DNA of 64,000 nucleotides from Streptomyces sp. NBC_00554 (GCF_041431135.1 NZ_CP107799.1:2356001-2420000); one strand, 5' to 3'. Shown: positions 31,099 to 41,384, numbered from the stretch's first letter. The notes: generated by a model not told the origin, from the letters alone. A program made the numbers and translations.

Positions 31099-32031
31099 TC
31101 AGAACTCGATGCGCTCGCGGCGGGTGGCGCGCAGCGTGACCACGGACAGGATCAGGGTGAGGAGCAGCATGACCACGCCCATGGCGCAGGCGTAGCCGCT
31201 CTTTCCGAAGTAGAGGAAGTTGCGCATCATCACGTTCGCCATGACGTCGCTGTGGTTGTCCGGGCCGCCGCCGTAGCCGGTGCCCGAGGTCATGGTGGAG
31301 ACCAGGACGAACATGTCCATCGCGATGATGCCCAGATAGACCCAGGCGGTCTGCACGGTGTCCCACAGCAGCGGCAGGGTCACCCGGAAGAAGGTCTGCG
31401 CACGGCCGGCGCCGTCGAGCAGCGCGGACTCGTAGATGTCCTTCGGGACGGACTGCATCGCCGCCGAGAACAGCACCAGATAGAAGCCCACGCCGTGCCA
31501 GACGACCACGGCCATCAGGCACCAGAGGACCAGGTTGGGCTCGTTCATCCACTCGATCGGGCTGCTCGCGTCCACCAGGCCCAGTTTGACCAGGACACCG
31601 TTGAGCAGACCGCCCTCGTCGCTTCGGTAGACCGCCCCGAAGAGCACCGCGAGGATCGCCAGCGAAAGCACCTGCGGGAAGAAGTAGACGATTTTGTAGA
31701 AGCCCGAACCCGTGACGCCCTGCACGCCGCCGGAGCCGCCCCGCCCGCCCGCGTTCACCATGAAGGCGAAGAACAGGGCGAGCAGGATGGTGATCACCGG
31801 GATGAACACCAGGAACAGGAGGTTGTGCCAGATCGCACCCAGGAAGATGTCGTCCTGGAACAACGCCTTGTAGTTGTCCAGACCGACGAAACTGAATGTC
31901 TGCGACTGCCCCTGCCAGTCGGTGAAGGAGTAGCCGATGGTCTGTATGTACGGCCAGATCACGAAGATCAGATACAGAGCCAATGGTGCGAGGAGAAACC
32001 CCGCGACAAACCGGTACTGCCCTTTTCGCAT
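31099..32031 (-). CDS. ngcF: ABC transporter permease, chitobiose/GlcNAc type
   Basis: 310 residues, MalF-type permease with six or more membrane helices. N-terminal FLLAPLALYLIFVIWPYIQTIGYSF, the EAA-like loop YESALLDGAGRAQTFFRVTLPLL, and a glycine-rich insertion near residue 95. Starts 33 nt after the ngcE stop. Partner of NgcG in the membrane channel. No internal irregularities seen. Confidence 0.88.
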   Translation of the reverse strand: MRKGQYRFVAGFLLAPLALYLIFVIWPYIQTIGYSFTDWQGQSQTFSFVGLDNYKALFQDDIFLGAIWHNLLFLVFIPVITILLALFFAFMVNAGGRGGSGGVQGVTGSGFYKIVYFFPQVLSLAILAVLFGAVYRSDEGGLLNGVLVKLGLVDASSPIEWMNEPNLVLWCLMAVVVWHGVGFYLVLFSAAMQSVPKDIYESALLDGAGRAQTFFRVTLPLLWDTVQTAWVYLGIIAMDMFVLVSTMTSGTGYGGGPDNHSDVMANVMMRNFLYFGKSGYACAMGVVMLLLTLILSVVTLRATRRERIEF

Positions 32032-32064
32032 GGCATCCTGCCCCTGGTGTTCCGGTGTGCTTGA

Positions 32065-33510
32065 TCAGTCGCGGTGGTTCTTCTTGGACTCCGGGTCCTT
32101 GGCCGCCTTGTCCACGGCCGCCTGGGCGCGCTTCAGCCATTCCGCGGGCTGAATTCGCTTGGCCATCAGTTCATTTGACGCGTTCTGGATCGAGACGTCC
32201 ATCTCGCTGTACCAGTTGGGGTACAGGAAGTTGAAGGTGTTGTCGCCCGCGGCCTTCGAGGCCTCGACCGTGGACTGGGTGCCTGGGCGCAGCTCCACAC
32301 CGGAGTCGACGCCGTCCTTGAGGATGCTCAGCGAGTTCGCCTGCTGGGCGAAGAGTGTCGACCACTCCTTCGAGAGCATGGAGCGCAGGAACTCCTGGGC
32401 GCCGGCCAGGTTCTTGGCCTTCGCCGGGATGATGAAGGGCTCACCGGAGCCGGCCCGGATCGCCTCGAAGGGCAGCTTGCTGTCCGGGAGGTTCGGCATC
32501 GGCAGGAACTTCATGTCGAAGTCGGCCGGGGTCTGCTTGAGCTGCTCGTTCTCCAGCCAGGAGCCGGAGGTGATGAAGGCGGCCTTGTACTGGTTCCAGC
32601 GGGTCTGCGACTCGGTGTGGGTCAGGCCGTTGGTGCCGGCCATCAGGTAGCCCTTCTCGACGACCTCGTAGATCGCCTCGATGGCCGCCTTGGCGGCGTC
32701 GTTGCCGACGAACGCCTTCGGGTCGAGGTTGTCGATCGCCTTCATGGCGTCCAGACCGCCCTTCTTGGCGATCAGGTCCATGATGGCGACGTTGATGTAG
32801 TACGGGTACTTGCCCTGGTGCGCGAGGCCCCCGATGCCGTCGTCCTTGGCCGCCTTGCAGACCGCGAGGAACTCGTCCCAGGTCTTCGGCGCCTCCCAGC
32901 CCTTGTCCTTGAAGAGCTTGCCGGAGTACCACAGGCCCCACACCGTGTAGACGTACGGGAGAGCGACGTTCTTGCCGCCCTGCAGACCCGGGTCGAGCGT
33001 GCCGGGGATCAGGGTGTCGCGGACCTTCTTGCTCGGGTCGTCGATGGACGGCGAGTCGAGGACGGCGGCCAGGTCGAGGAGCTGGCCGTTCTTGAAGAGC
33101 ACGTCGAGCTTGATCTGCTGGGCGCCGGAGTCGTCGACGACGTCGGGCGGGGTGTTGTTGTTGAAGCGCGGCTGGAGTTTGCCGGTGATCTCCTGGGTGC
33201 CGGTGTGCGCGCTCTTGGTGCCCCACTTCTTGTCGAAGGCCGCCTCCCAGGCCTTGGCGTAGTCGTCGCCGTAGCCGCCCTTGAAGATGACGACGTCGAG
33301 CGCGCTGCTCTTCGCCACCCCGAAGGGGTTCTCGGCGCTGGTCGCGCCCTTGGTCGGGTCGTCGGAGGTGTCGTCGCCCCCGCCGCTCGCACAGGCGGAC
33401 AGGAAGCTCATCGTCGGAACGGAAATCAGGCCGAGCGCTGCCGACCGCTTGATCAGATCGCGCCGTCCGACGCCCTCGGGGTTGCTGTTCTCGGCGGAAT
33501 TGGATCCCAT
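32065..33510 (-). CDS. ngcE: Solute-binding lipoprotein NgcE (chitobiose/GlcNAc)
   Basis: 481 residues from the ATG at 33510, with AGGA seven bases upstream. The signal has a twin-arginine motif (GRRDLIKRSAALGL) followed by a lipobox ending at Cys40 (FLSAC), so it is probably a Tat-exported lipoprotein. The body is a CUT1 family 1 solute-binding protein: VVIFKGGYGDDYAKAWEAAF, NNNTPPDVVDDSGAQQ, YTVWGLWYSGKLFKDKGWE and SGEPFIIPAKAKNLAGAQEF. These fit the NgcE family described in Streptomyces for N-acetylglucosamine and chitobiose capture. First gene of ngcEFG. Confidence 0.9.
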   Translation of the reverse strand: MGSNSAENSNPEGVGRRDLIKRSAALGLISVPTMSFLSACASGGGDDTSDDPTKGATSAENPFGVAKSSALDVVIFKGGYGDDYAKAWEAAFDKKWGTKSAHTGTQEITGKLQPRFNNNTPPDVVDDSGAQQIKLDVLFKNGQLLDLAAVLDSPSIDDPSKKVRDTLIPGTLDPGLQGGKNVALPYVYTVWGLWYSGKLFKDKGWEAPKTWDEFLAVCKAAKDDGIGGLAHQGKYPYYINVAIMDLIAKKGGLDAMKAIDNLDPKAFVGNDAAKAAIEAIYEVVEKGYLMAGTNGLTHTESQTRWNQYKAAFITSGSWLENEQLKQTPADFDMKFLPMPNLPDSKLPFEAIRAGSGEPFIIPAKAKNLAGAQEFLRSMLSKEWSTLFAQQANSLSILKDGVDSGVELRPGTQSTVEASKAAGDNTFNFLYPNWYSEMDVSIQNASNELMAKRIQPAEWLKRAQAAVDKAAKDPESKKNHRD

Positions 33511-33995
33511 GCTCAAGTCCTCGCCTTCTTCAGGACTCAGGCGGTGAACCGGATCCTCCCCGGCACCGCGGTTAGGTCAAGCTGGGGTCGTACATGAGGG
33601 ATTCAGTGGAACGACACGGTGGTCGGTGCATATGACACGGTCCGCCGCCTCCAGATTTCCCCCCGGGTCGCGCCTGTACACAGCCGTCGAACAGCTGGGC
33701 AGACGCCGACAGGTATAGTCCACTTCCCGCCAACTGAGCAAGATCGAATGCACGTTTGGCTGTTGGTCTTTTCCGAGTTGAGACCTCGCGGAAATGTGGA
33801 GGGCCCGTGCGTTACCCCGAAGAAGATCCACAGGGTGCCAACCTCCCATGATGGGAGTAATGCGCGGCTTGTCGTGCGGCATTCACCCCGGACGCCACTT
33901 TCAACACCCTTGACATCGCTGACAACTTGACTCCCTACTGGTCCTTGCGCAGCGAATCTGACAACGTTGTCCAGGTGCAGGGAGGGTGCTCGCGC
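33511..33995. other. Divergent promoter region, ngcE / GH92
   Basis: A 485-base region between the divergent ngcE and GH92 genes, with no convincing gene. The right end holds TTGACA at 33910 and the perfect palindrome GACAACGTTGTC listed separately, so that side serves the GH92 gene. I found no clear DasR-type site (ACTGGTCTAGACCACT) for ngcE. Confidence 0.5.
33960..33971. promoter_or_regulatory. Palindromic operator upstream of GH92 gene 1
   Basis: GACAACGTTGTC, a perfect 12-bp palindrome with the central CG typical of LacI-family operators, 24 bases before the start codon. The identical sequence occurs upstream of the second GH92 gene. A related half-site (GACATCGCTGACAAC) starts at 33912. 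The regulator is not in the window. Confidence 0.7.
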
Positions 33996-36900
33996 ATGCA
34001 GCACAGAGCTCGGTACAGACGGAGTTCTCCGGCTAGGCGCAGAGGGGGCTGGACCGCAGTTGTAGGGCTGGCCGCCTTCTCACTGCTGGTCGCCTCACAG
34101 GGCGCGGCAGTGGCCCTGCCCGCCCAAGCCGCCGCCCCCGACCAGGAGTTCGCCTCCTCGTTCGAATCGGGTGATCCCGCACCGAACTGGCTGAACACGG
34201 TCGATATGACACCCGAAGGAGTGAAACGGGCGTCGGGTGTCGACGGCGGCTACAGCACCGGCATCCCCGGAAATGTGACCGACCAGGTCACCGACGTCCG
34301 GGCCAATGGCGAGAACACGGGCGGGGGCGAGGTGAAGGAGAACCTCGCCGACCTCGAGCCCAGCACCAAGTGGCTGGTCTTCGAGCCCACCGGCTGGGCG
34401 GAGTTCGACCTGAGCGCGCCGGTCAAGGTGGTCACGTACGCGCTGACCTCGGCCAACGACCACGACGAGCGCGACCCCAAGGACTGGACCCTCCAGGGCT
34501 CCACGGACGGCAAGGACTGGAAGACCCTCGACACGCGCTCCGGCGAGTCGTTCGGCGAGCGGTTCCAGACGAAGTCGTACGACATCGCGAGTCCCGTCGA
34601 GTACCAGCACTTCCGGCTCGACATCACCAAGAACAACGGCGGCGACATCCTTCAGCTCGCCGACGTCCAGTTCTCCACGGGCGCCACCGAGGACCCGACG
34701 CCCAAGGACATGCTCTCGCTGGTGGACCGCGGCCCCAGCGGCTCCCCGACGGCCAAGGCGGGCGCGGGCTTCACCGGCAAGCGGGCCCTGCGGTACGCCG
34801 GTACGCACAAGGCGGACGGCCGGGCGTACTCGTACAACAAGGTCTTCGACGTCGATGTGGCCGTCGGCCGCAACACCGAGCTGTCGTACAAGGTCTTCCC
34901 GTCGATGGCGGACGGCGACCTGGACTACGACGCCACGAACGTGGCCGTGGACCTGGTGTTCACGGACGGCACCTATCTGAGTGACCTCAAGGCCCTGGAC
35001 CAGCACGGGTTCGCGCTGACGCCGCAGGGGCAGGGCGCGTCCAACGTCCTCTACGTCAACCAGTGGAACAGCGTCGCCTCGCGGATCGGTTCGGTCGCGG
35101 CCGGGAAGACCGTGGACCGGATCCTGGTGGCGTACGACTCCGCCAAGGGCCCGGCGAAGTTCCGCGGCTGGCTGGACGACGTGTCGCTGAAGACGGTGGC
35201 GCCCGAGAAGCCGAAGGCGCATCTGTCCGACTACGCGTCGACCATCCGCGGCACCAACTCCAGCGGCGGCTTCTCGCGCGGCAACAACTTCCCCGCGACG
35301 GCCGTCCCGCACGGCTTCAACTTCTGGACGCCGGTGACCAACGCGGGCTCGCTGAGCTGGCTCTACGACTATGCGCGGTCCAACAACGCGGACAACCTGC
35401 CCACCATCCAGGCGTTCAGCGCGAGCCATGAGCCGAGCCCCTGGATGGGTGACCGGCAGACCTTCCAGGTGATGCCGTCGGCGGCCTCCGGCACCCCCGC
35501 CACCGGCCGTGACGCACGCGAGCTCGCCTTCAACCACGACAACGAGATCGCGCGCCCGTACTACTACGGCGTCACCTTCGAGAACGGTCTCAAGGCCGAG
35601 ATGGCGCCCACGGACCACGCGGCCGCGCTGCGGTTCACATATCCCGGCGACGACGCGAGTGTCGTCTTCGACAACGTCACCGACCAGGCCGGGCTGACGC
35701 TCGACAAGGAGAACGGGATCGTCACCGGCTACTCGGACGTGAAGTCCGGGCTGTCGACGGGGGCGACGCGGCTCTTCGTGTACGGGGTGTTCGACGCGCC
35801 GGTCACGGAAGGGGACTCGTCCGGGGTCAAGGGCTACCTGAAGTTCGACGCCGGCGACGACCGGACCGTCACCCTGCGCCTGGCCACCTCGCTCATCAGC
35901 GTCGACCAGGCCAAGGACAACCTCCGCCAGGAGATCCCCGACGGCACGTCCTTCAACAAGGTCAAGGCGCGGGCCCAGCAGCAGTGGGACGACATCCTCG
36001 GCACGGTCGAGGTCCAGGGCGCGACGCCGGACCAGCTGACGACGCTGTACTCGAGCATGTACCGGCTGTACCTGTACCCCAACTCCGGCTTCGAGAAGGT
36101 CGGTTCGAAGTACCAGTACGCCTCGCCGTTCTCGCCGATGCCGAGTCCGGACACACCCACCCACACCGGCGCGAAGATCGTCGACGGCAAGGTGTACGTC
36201 AACAACGGCTTCTGGGACACCTATCGGACGACCTGGCCGGCGTACTCACTTCTGACTCCCGGTCAGGCGGGTGAGATGGTCGACGGGTTCGTGCAGCAGT
36301 ACAAGGACGGCGGCTGGACCTCGCGCTGGTCCTCGCCCGGATACGCGGACCTGATGACCGGCACGTCCTCGGACGTGGCCTTCGCGGACGCGTACGTGAA
36401 GGGTGTCGACTTCGACGCGGAGTCGGCGTACGACGCGGCGGTCAAGAACGCGACCGTCGTCCCGCCCTCCTCCGGTGTGGGCCGCAAGGGCATGACCACC
36501 TCGCCCTTCCTCGGCTACACGAGCACGGACACCCACGAGGGCCTGTCATGGGCTCTGGAGGGCTATCTCAACGACTACGGCATCGCGAAGATGGGCGAGG
36601 CGCTCTACAAGAAGACCGGCGAGAAGCGCTACAAGGAGGAAGCCGCGTACTTCCTCAACCGGGCCCAGGACTACGTCAACCTCTTCGACTCCCAGGCCGG
36701 CTTCTTCCAGGGCAAGGACGCGACGGGCGACTGGCGGGTCGAGTCGTCCAAGTACGACCCGCGCGTGTGGGGTTACGACTACACCGAGACGAATGGGTGG
36801 GGGTACGCCTTCACCGCGCCGCAGGATTCAAAGGGTCTAGCGAATCTGTACGGCGGTCGGAGCGGGTTGGCCGAGAAGCTCGACACGTATTTCGCCACGC

Positions 36901-37823
36901 CCGAGACGGCCTCGCCGGACTTCGTGGGCTCGTACGGCGGGGTCATCCATGAGATGACGGAGGCCCGTGACGTACGGATGGGCATGTACGGGCATTCCAA
37001 CCAGGTGGCCCACCACGTGAATTACATGTACGACGCGGCGGGCCAGCCCTGGAAGACGCAGGAGAACGTCCGCGAGGTCCTCTCCCGCCTCTACACCGGC
37101 AGCGACATCGGGCAGGGCTATCACGGCGACGAGGACAACGGCGAGCAGTCGGCCTGGTACCTCTTCTCCTCGCTCGGCTTCTATCCGCTGGTGATGGGCT
37201 CCGGCGAATACGCCGTCGGCTCCCCGCTGTTCACCAAGGCGACGGTTCATCTGGAGAACGGCAAGGACCTCGTCGTCAAGGCGCCGAAGAACAGCGCGAA
37301 GAACGTGTACGTGCAGGGTCTGAAGGTCAACGGCAAGAAGTGGACGTCGACTTCGCTCCCCCACTCGCTCATCTCCAAGGGCGCGGTGCTGGAGTTCGAC
37401 ATGGGCCCGAAGCCGTCCTCGTGGGGCACCGGCAAGAACGCGGCGCCCGTGTCGATCACGAAGGACGACAAGGTGCCCGCGCCGCGTACTGACACCTTGA
37501 AGGGCGCGGGCGCACTGTTCGACAACACGTCGGCGACGGAAGCGGGCGTCGAGTCGGTGGAGCTGCCCGTCACCGCGTCCACCGAGGGAGTTCAGTACAC
37601 GCTGACGTCACCCTCGGACCACACCAAGGCGCCGACGGGCTGGGTCCTCCAGGGCTCGTCCGACGGCACCAAGTGGACCGACCTGGACAAGCGCTCCGGC
37701 GAGTCCTTCACCTGGGACAAGCAGACCCGGGCGTTCTCGGTCGCGAAACCGGGCTCGTACACCCACTACCGCCTGGTCCTCGACGGTGCGGCGACGCTGG
37801 CGGAGGTGGAACTGCTGGCCTGA
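33996..37823 (+). CDS. Secreted GH92 alpha-mannosidase-family enzyme with two F5/8-type C modules
   Basis: 1275 residues. The ATG at 33996 has GGAGGG nine bases upstream; an earlier in-frame ATG would lie before the operator. Signal peptide about residues 1-46 with an arginine-rich start. First F5/8 type C (discoidin-like, carbohydrate-binding) module about 98-225, a linker domain with lectin-like features about 235-395, GH92 catalytic region about 410-1150, and a second F5/8 module about 1165-1275. GH92 landmarks: VNNGFWDTYRTTWPAYSLL, the acid Glu region SWALEGYLNDYGIAKMG, and GYHGDEDNGEQSAWYLFSSLGFYP containing the catalytic-base Asp. GH92 enzymes are calcium-dependent exo-alpha-mannosidases. 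Linkage specificity is not predictable here. Confidence 0.9.
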   Translation: MQHRARYRRSSPARRRGGWTAVVGLAAFSLLVASQGAAVALPAQAAAPDQEFASSFESGDPAPNWLNTVDMTPEGVKRASGVDGGYSTGIPGNVTDQVTDVRANGENTGGGEVKENLADLEPSTKWLVFEPTGWAEFDLSAPVKVVTYALTSANDHDERDPKDWTLQGSTDGKDWKTLDTRSGESFGERFQTKSYDIASPVEYQHFRLDITKNNGGDILQLADVQFSTGATEDPTPKDMLSLVDRGPSGSPTAKAGAGFTGKRALRYAGTHKADGRAYSYNKVFDVDVAVGRNTELSYKVFPSMADGDLDYDATNVAVDLVFTDGTYLSDLKALDQHGFALTPQGQGASNVLYVNQWNSVASRIGSVAAGKTVDRILVAYDSAKGPAKFRGWLDDVSLKTVAPEKPKAHLSDYASTIRGTNSSGGFSRGNNFPATAVPHGFNFWTPVTNAGSLSWLYDYARSNNADNLPTIQAFSASHEPSPWMGDRQTFQVMPSAASGTPATGRDARELAFNHDNEIARPYYYGVTFENGLKAEMAPTDHAAALRFTYPGDDASVVFDNVTDQAGLTLDKENGIVTGYSDVKSGLSTGATRLFVYGVFDAPVTEGDSSGVKGYLKFDAGDDRTVTLRLATSLISVDQAKDNLRQEIPDGTSFNKVKARAQQQWDDILGTVEVQGATPDQLTTLYSSMYRLYLYPNSGFEKVGSKYQYASPFSPMPSPDTPTHTGAKIVDGKVYVNNGFWDTYRTTWPAYSLLTPGQAGEMVDGFVQQYKDGGWTSRWSSPGYADLMTGTSSDVAFADAYVKGVDFDAESAYDAAVKNATVVPPSSGVGRKGMTTSPFLGYTSTDTHEGLSWALEGYLNDYGIAKMGEALYKKTGEKRYKEEAAYFLNRAQDYVNLFDSQAGFFQGKDATGDWRVESSKYDPRVWGYDYTETNGWGYAFTAPQDSKGLANLYGGRSGLAEKLDTYFATPETASPDFVGSYGGVIHEMTEARDVRMGMYGHSNQVAHHVNYMYDAAGQPWKTQENVREVLSRLYTGSDIGQGYHGDEDNGEQSAWYLFSSLGFYPLVMGSGEYAVGSPLFTKATVHLENGKDLVVKAPKNSAKNVYVQGLKVNGKKWTSTSLPHSLISKGAVLEFDMGPKPSSWGTGKNAAPVSITKDDKVPAPRTDTLKGAGALFDNTSATEAGVESVELPVTASTEGVQYTLTSPSDHTKAPTGWVLQGSSDGTKWTDLDKRSGESFTWDKQTRAFSVAKPGSYTHYRLVLDGAATLAEVELLA

Positions 37824-37841
37824 CCGATACCCCCCACGGGA

Positions 37842-37881
37842 GAGGGGCGGTCGCGGAGTCCTGACTCCGCGGCCGCCCCTC
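37842..37881. terminator. Bidirectional terminator between the two GH92 genes
   Basis: A 19-bp inverted repeat (GAGGGGCGGTCGCGGAGTC / GACTCCGCGGCCGCCCCTC) with one G-U pair and a 2-nt loop, centred in the 73-base gap between convergent stops. It can serve both genes. Confidence 0.85.
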
Positions 37882-37896
37882 AACCCTTGACCGGGG

Positions 37897-40800
37897 TCAG
37901 CTCACCGCAAGGGTGAAGACGTGGAGATCGGCGTTGTCGGGCAGTTTCACGCTCCGGACGGTCTTGCCGGACGGGGCCTGGAAGGGCTTGGTGGCGAAGA
38001 CGTACGTGGCCACCGGGTCCTTGTCCGCGCCCGCGACGTTGCGGTAAGCGGCCCTGGCGACGGTCTCGTTGTCATACTGGACGGTGCCGCCTCCGCCGCC
38101 GACGGTCCAGTCGGTGAAGGAGAGGTCGACGGGGTCGGTGGTGCCGTCGGTGTAGGTGACGGTCGCCTTGGTCTGCTGGTTGCCGTTGACCGCGCTGCCG
38201 ATGAAGGACAACTGGCTTGCGGCTTGGGTGAGTTCGATGGTCTGGCCGGTCGCCGAGGCGTTGTCCGGGCGGGCGGACGGCGAGTCGGGCCAGGTGTAGG
38301 TGAGGCCGCCGGACAGCGTGCCCTGCCGGCCGGGGGTCAGGCCCGCGGCCGCCAGCGCCTGGCGGGAGTAGCTCCAGCCGCCTCCGTCGTAGTCGGCCTC
38401 GTCGTGGTCGCCGACGTCGTCCGAGACGCCGGTGTTGTTGTACGCGGCGAGGAGGGAGCCCGGGGCGGCGACGGTGAGGGCCACCGGCTGCCCGTACGAC
38501 GTGTCGGCCGATGTCACGGTGACCTTGACGTCGTAGAAGCCCTGTCTGGCGTCCGAGGCGGCGGACAGAGTGATCGACTGCACGCCGTCAACCACCGTTC
38601 CCTCGGCGGGCGTTGCCGTCACGCCCTCGGGCACGTCCACCCGGAAGCGGACCTCGGGGCCCGCGCCGCCGCTGAGGGCGAGGGCGCGGATGTCGAGCTT
38701 CGTGGAGCCGCCGGGTGCGAGCGTCGCGGCGGTCGGGCCCACGCCGATCTGGTACGGCTGCTCGCCCTCGCGGAAGGAGGGCGGGGCTGCGGCCTCGCTG
38801 CTGCCCCACTGCTTGTTGGCAGTGGCGCCAAGGGTGTAGTCGAGCGTGCCGCCGTTGCGGACGAAGGACGCCGGGAGCCAAGCACGGTCGCTGGTGCGCC
38901 CGTTGACCTTCAGCGACTGCACGTACGGGGTGTCGGCGGCCGCGCCCGTGGCACGGATCTTGATGTCGGCGCTGCCCGGGCGGTCGATCTCGACCCTCGG
39001 GAACAGCGGTGAGGACAGGGTGAGTTCGGCGCGGGACGGCACCTGGGGGTACATGCCGAGCGCGGAGAAGACGTACCAGGACGACATGGCGCCGAGGTCG
39101 TCGTTGCCGGGGATACCGCCCGGCTGCGTCGACCAGAGCTGGTTCATGGCCGCGCGGACGGTCTCCTGCGTCTTGTAGGGCGCGCCCGCGTAGGCGTACA
39201 GGTAAGGCACGTTGGTCGACGGCTCGTTGTCCAGCTCGGACTTGTCGCCGCCGCTGCCCGTGAACGCCCAGCTGCCGTCGGCGTTGTGGAAGAAGGTGTC
39301 CAGGCGGTCCAGGGCCTCGTCCTTGCCGCCCATGGCCGCGAAGAGCCCGGCGGGGTTGTGCTGCACCATCCAGGTGTACTGGGCCGCCGTACCCTCGACG
39401 AATCCGTTGCCGGTCGCCGGGGTGAAGCCGGTGACCCAGCTGCCGTCCGCCTTGCGGTTGGCGATGTAGCCGCCCGTCGGGTCGGCGGCGATGTTGAAGT
39501 TGTTCTGCCACCACTGGGAGCGGGTGGCGAACTCGGCAGCCGTGTTCTTCTCCCCTGCTGCCGCGGCCAGTTGGGAGATGGCGAAGTCGGCGCCGGACAT
39601 CTCCAGGGTCTCGGCGGCACCACCCCAGGCGTTGGACACGGACGGCATGTAGTGCTGTTCCAGGTACTTGTCGAGGGAGGGGCGCTGGCCCACCGAGAGA
39701 ACCGGCTTGCCTGCCGGCGAGAGGTCCTGCTCGGTCGGTACGGTCGCCGCCTTGACCAGCGAGTCGAGGGCGCCGTCCAGGTCGAAGTCCGTGCCGCCGA
39801 AGGCCCGGATGCCGGCGAGCGCGGCCGGTGAGGGGTCACCGTTCATGACGTGGGTGCCGCTCGCTCCGTGCAGCCAGCGGTCCCAGATCCCGCCGTTCTG
39901 CCGGGCGAGTTCGAGCAGCGACTGCGCGATGTCGGAGCCGGTGTCCGGGCTGAGGAGGGTCAGCAGCTGGACCTGGGAGCGGTAGACGTCCCAGCCGGAG
40001 AAGGTGCCGTACTGGGCCTTGTGGCCCTTGCTCACGACATGGACCTTCTCGTCGCTGCCTCTGTATCTGCGGTCGGCGTCGCTGATGACGTTCGGGTGCA
40101 GGAGGGCGTGGTAGAGCGCGGTGTAGAAGGTGGTGCGGTCGGCGTCGGTGCCGCCGCCGACCTTGACCGCGTCGAGCTCGTCGCGCCAGGCCCGGTGGGC
40201 GGCGTCCTGGACGTCCGCGAAGGTCCGGGTCGGCGGGTTCTCGGCCGCGAGGTTGGCCTTGGCGCCCGCCTGACTGACGTACGAGATGCCGACCTTGACG
40301 TTCACGGGGCCGGCGCCGGGCTCGAACTCCACATAGCCGCCCGCGCCCTTGCCCGCGACCGGACGCCCGCCGGTGGCGAATCCGCCGGTGCCGCCGCTCG
40401 CCTCGGTGGACCCCTGGTTCAGCTTGTCGTCCTGCCAGGTGCCGGTCGCCTTGAAGTCGCGGTCGAAGTGGGCGGTGAAGTAGAGGGTGTAGTAGGCGCG
40501 TTGGCCCTCCGGGTCGAGGTATCCGCAGAAGTTCCCGGAGGTCACGGAGCCGGAGACGGTGCGGGTCGCCGGGTCGATCTTGACGTCCGAAGCCGTCGAC
40601 CCCACCTCGGAGTTGGCGGTACGGATCAGCAGCGAGGCGGGCTTGTCGGCGGGGTAGGTGAAGCGGCCCGAGCCCGTGCGGGTGGTCGCCGTGAGGTCGG
40701 CGGTGACGCCGGAGGCGAGGCCCACCTTGTAGTGGCCGGGCTCCGCGCTCTCGTCGGCGTGCGCGAAGTCGGCGGCGTACACCGCGTCCTTGGTGTCGCT

Positions 40801-41172
40801 CGCGGGTGAGGAGGTGACCTCACCCGCGTACGGGAAGAAGGGAATGTCGCCACTGCCGCCCGCGCAGCCCGTGCCGGACATGTGGGTGAGGCTGAAGCCG
40901 CGGATGCGGGTGGCGTCGTACTGGTAGCCGCCGGGCGCGGCCGTGCTGGTGGCGCTTCCCCGGGTGTTCTCGGGGCTCCAGGAGAGCATGCCGAACGGAG
41001 CGACGGCGCCGGGGAAGACATTGCCGCCGTTCTTGGTGCCGATGAGCGGGTCGACGTACGCGGTGGGGTCCCGGACGAGGTCCGGTGGTGCGGCGGTCGC
41101 GGCGAGCGCCGGGGTGGCGCCGCCGACCGTCAGAGCGACGGCCAGCAGGATGTATGACGGACGGAAACGCAT
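37897..41172 (-). CDS. Secreted GH92 alpha-mannosidase-family enzyme with C-terminal NEW3 and NPCBM-like modules
   Basis: 1091 residues from the ATG at 41172, preceded by GGAGGAGGGG; a longer frame upstream encodes no signal. Signal peptide about residues 1-26. The GH92 region spans about 35-740: YVDPLIGTKNGGNVFPGAVAPFGM (N-terminal signature), FSGWDVYRSQVQLLTLLSP, AAETLEMSGADFAISQLA (acid Glu) and GIPGNDDLGAMSSWYVFSALGMYP (base Asp). The N-terminus aligns with classic GH92 far better than the companion enzyme does, so the two are distant paralogues. A NEW3-type immunoglobulin-like domain follows, then a C-terminal carbohydrate-binding-like domain (LLAAYNNTGVSDDVGDHD). Exo-alpha-mannosidase expected. 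Confidence 0.92.
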   Translation of the reverse strand: MRFRPSYILLAVALTVGGATPALAATAAPPDLVRDPTAYVDPLIGTKNGGNVFPGAVAPFGMLSWSPENTRGSATSTAAPGGYQYDATRIRGFSLTHMSGTGCAGGSGDIPFFPYAGEVTSSPASDTKDAVYAADFAHADESAEPGHYKVGLASGVTADLTATTRTGSGRFTYPADKPASLLIRTANSEVGSTASDVKIDPATRTVSGSVTSGNFCGYLDPEGQRAYYTLYFTAHFDRDFKATGTWQDDKLNQGSTEASGGTGGFATGGRPVAGKGAGGYVEFEPGAGPVNVKVGISYVSQAGAKANLAAENPPTRTFADVQDAAHRAWRDELDAVKVGGGTDADRTTFYTALYHALLHPNVISDADRRYRGSDEKVHVVSKGHKAQYGTFSGWDVYRSQVQLLTLLSPDTGSDIAQSLLELARQNGGIWDRWLHGASGTHVMNGDPSPAALAGIRAFGGTDFDLDGALDSLVKAATVPTEQDLSPAGKPVLSVGQRPSLDKYLEQHYMPSVSNAWGGAAETLEMSGADFAISQLAAAAGEKNTAAEFATRSQWWQNNFNIAADPTGGYIANRKADGSWVTGFTPATGNGFVEGTAAQYTWMVQHNPAGLFAAMGGKDEALDRLDTFFHNADGSWAFTGSGGDKSELDNEPSTNVPYLYAYAGAPYKTQETVRAAMNQLWSTQPGGIPGNDDLGAMSSWYVFSALGMYPQVPSRAELTLSSPLFPRVEIDRPGSADIKIRATGAAADTPYVQSLKVNGRTSDRAWLPASFVRNGGTLDYTLGATANKQWGSSEAAAPPSFREGEQPYQIGVGPTAATLAPGGSTKLDIRALALSGGAGPEVRFRVDVPEGVTATPAEGTVVDGVQSITLSAASDARQGFYDVKVTVTSADTSYGQPVALTVAAPGSLLAAYNNTGVSDDVGDHDEADYDGGGWSYSRQALAAAGLTPGRQGTLSGGLTYTWPDSPSARPDNASATGQTIELTQAASQLSFIGSAVNGNQQTKATVTYTDGTTDPVDLSFTDWTVGGGGGTVQYDNETVARAAYRNVAGADKDPVATYVFATKPFQAPSGKTVRSVKLPDNADLHVFTLAVS

Positions 41173-41339
41173 GACGCGGCCCCTCCTCCTTCGGACGGGT
41201 CGCGCACCACAGGTCGCACAAGCCGCAGGGACAGTAACGTGCGCCACGGGTACCACGGAAGACCGCGTACGGGGCCGCAGACTCGCCCGGCGGGCACCCC
41301 GATGGCCCAGCACGCGGGCCGCCGGGAACCAACTGGCTT

Positions 41340-41351
41340 GACATCGTTGTC
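41340..41351. promoter_or_regulatory. Imperfect second operator, GH92 gene 2
   Basis: GACATCGTTGTC, one mismatch from the perfect palindrome 45 bases away, and preceded by TT. A pair of sites could allow cooperative binding or looping. Confidence 0.5.
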
Positions 41352-41384
41352 CGTTGAGGCGATAGAGTCATGCACAGACCATTC

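Noticed and set aside
33910..33941. TTGACA ... TACTGG as a sigma-70-type promoter for GH92 gene 1
   Set aside because: Spacing is about 20 bases and the -10 is poor; the sequence may rather be part of the operator array.
34095..36164. 689-codon open frame opposite GH92 gene 1
   Set aside because: Antisense shadow; composition typical of codon-position effects in GC-rich genes.
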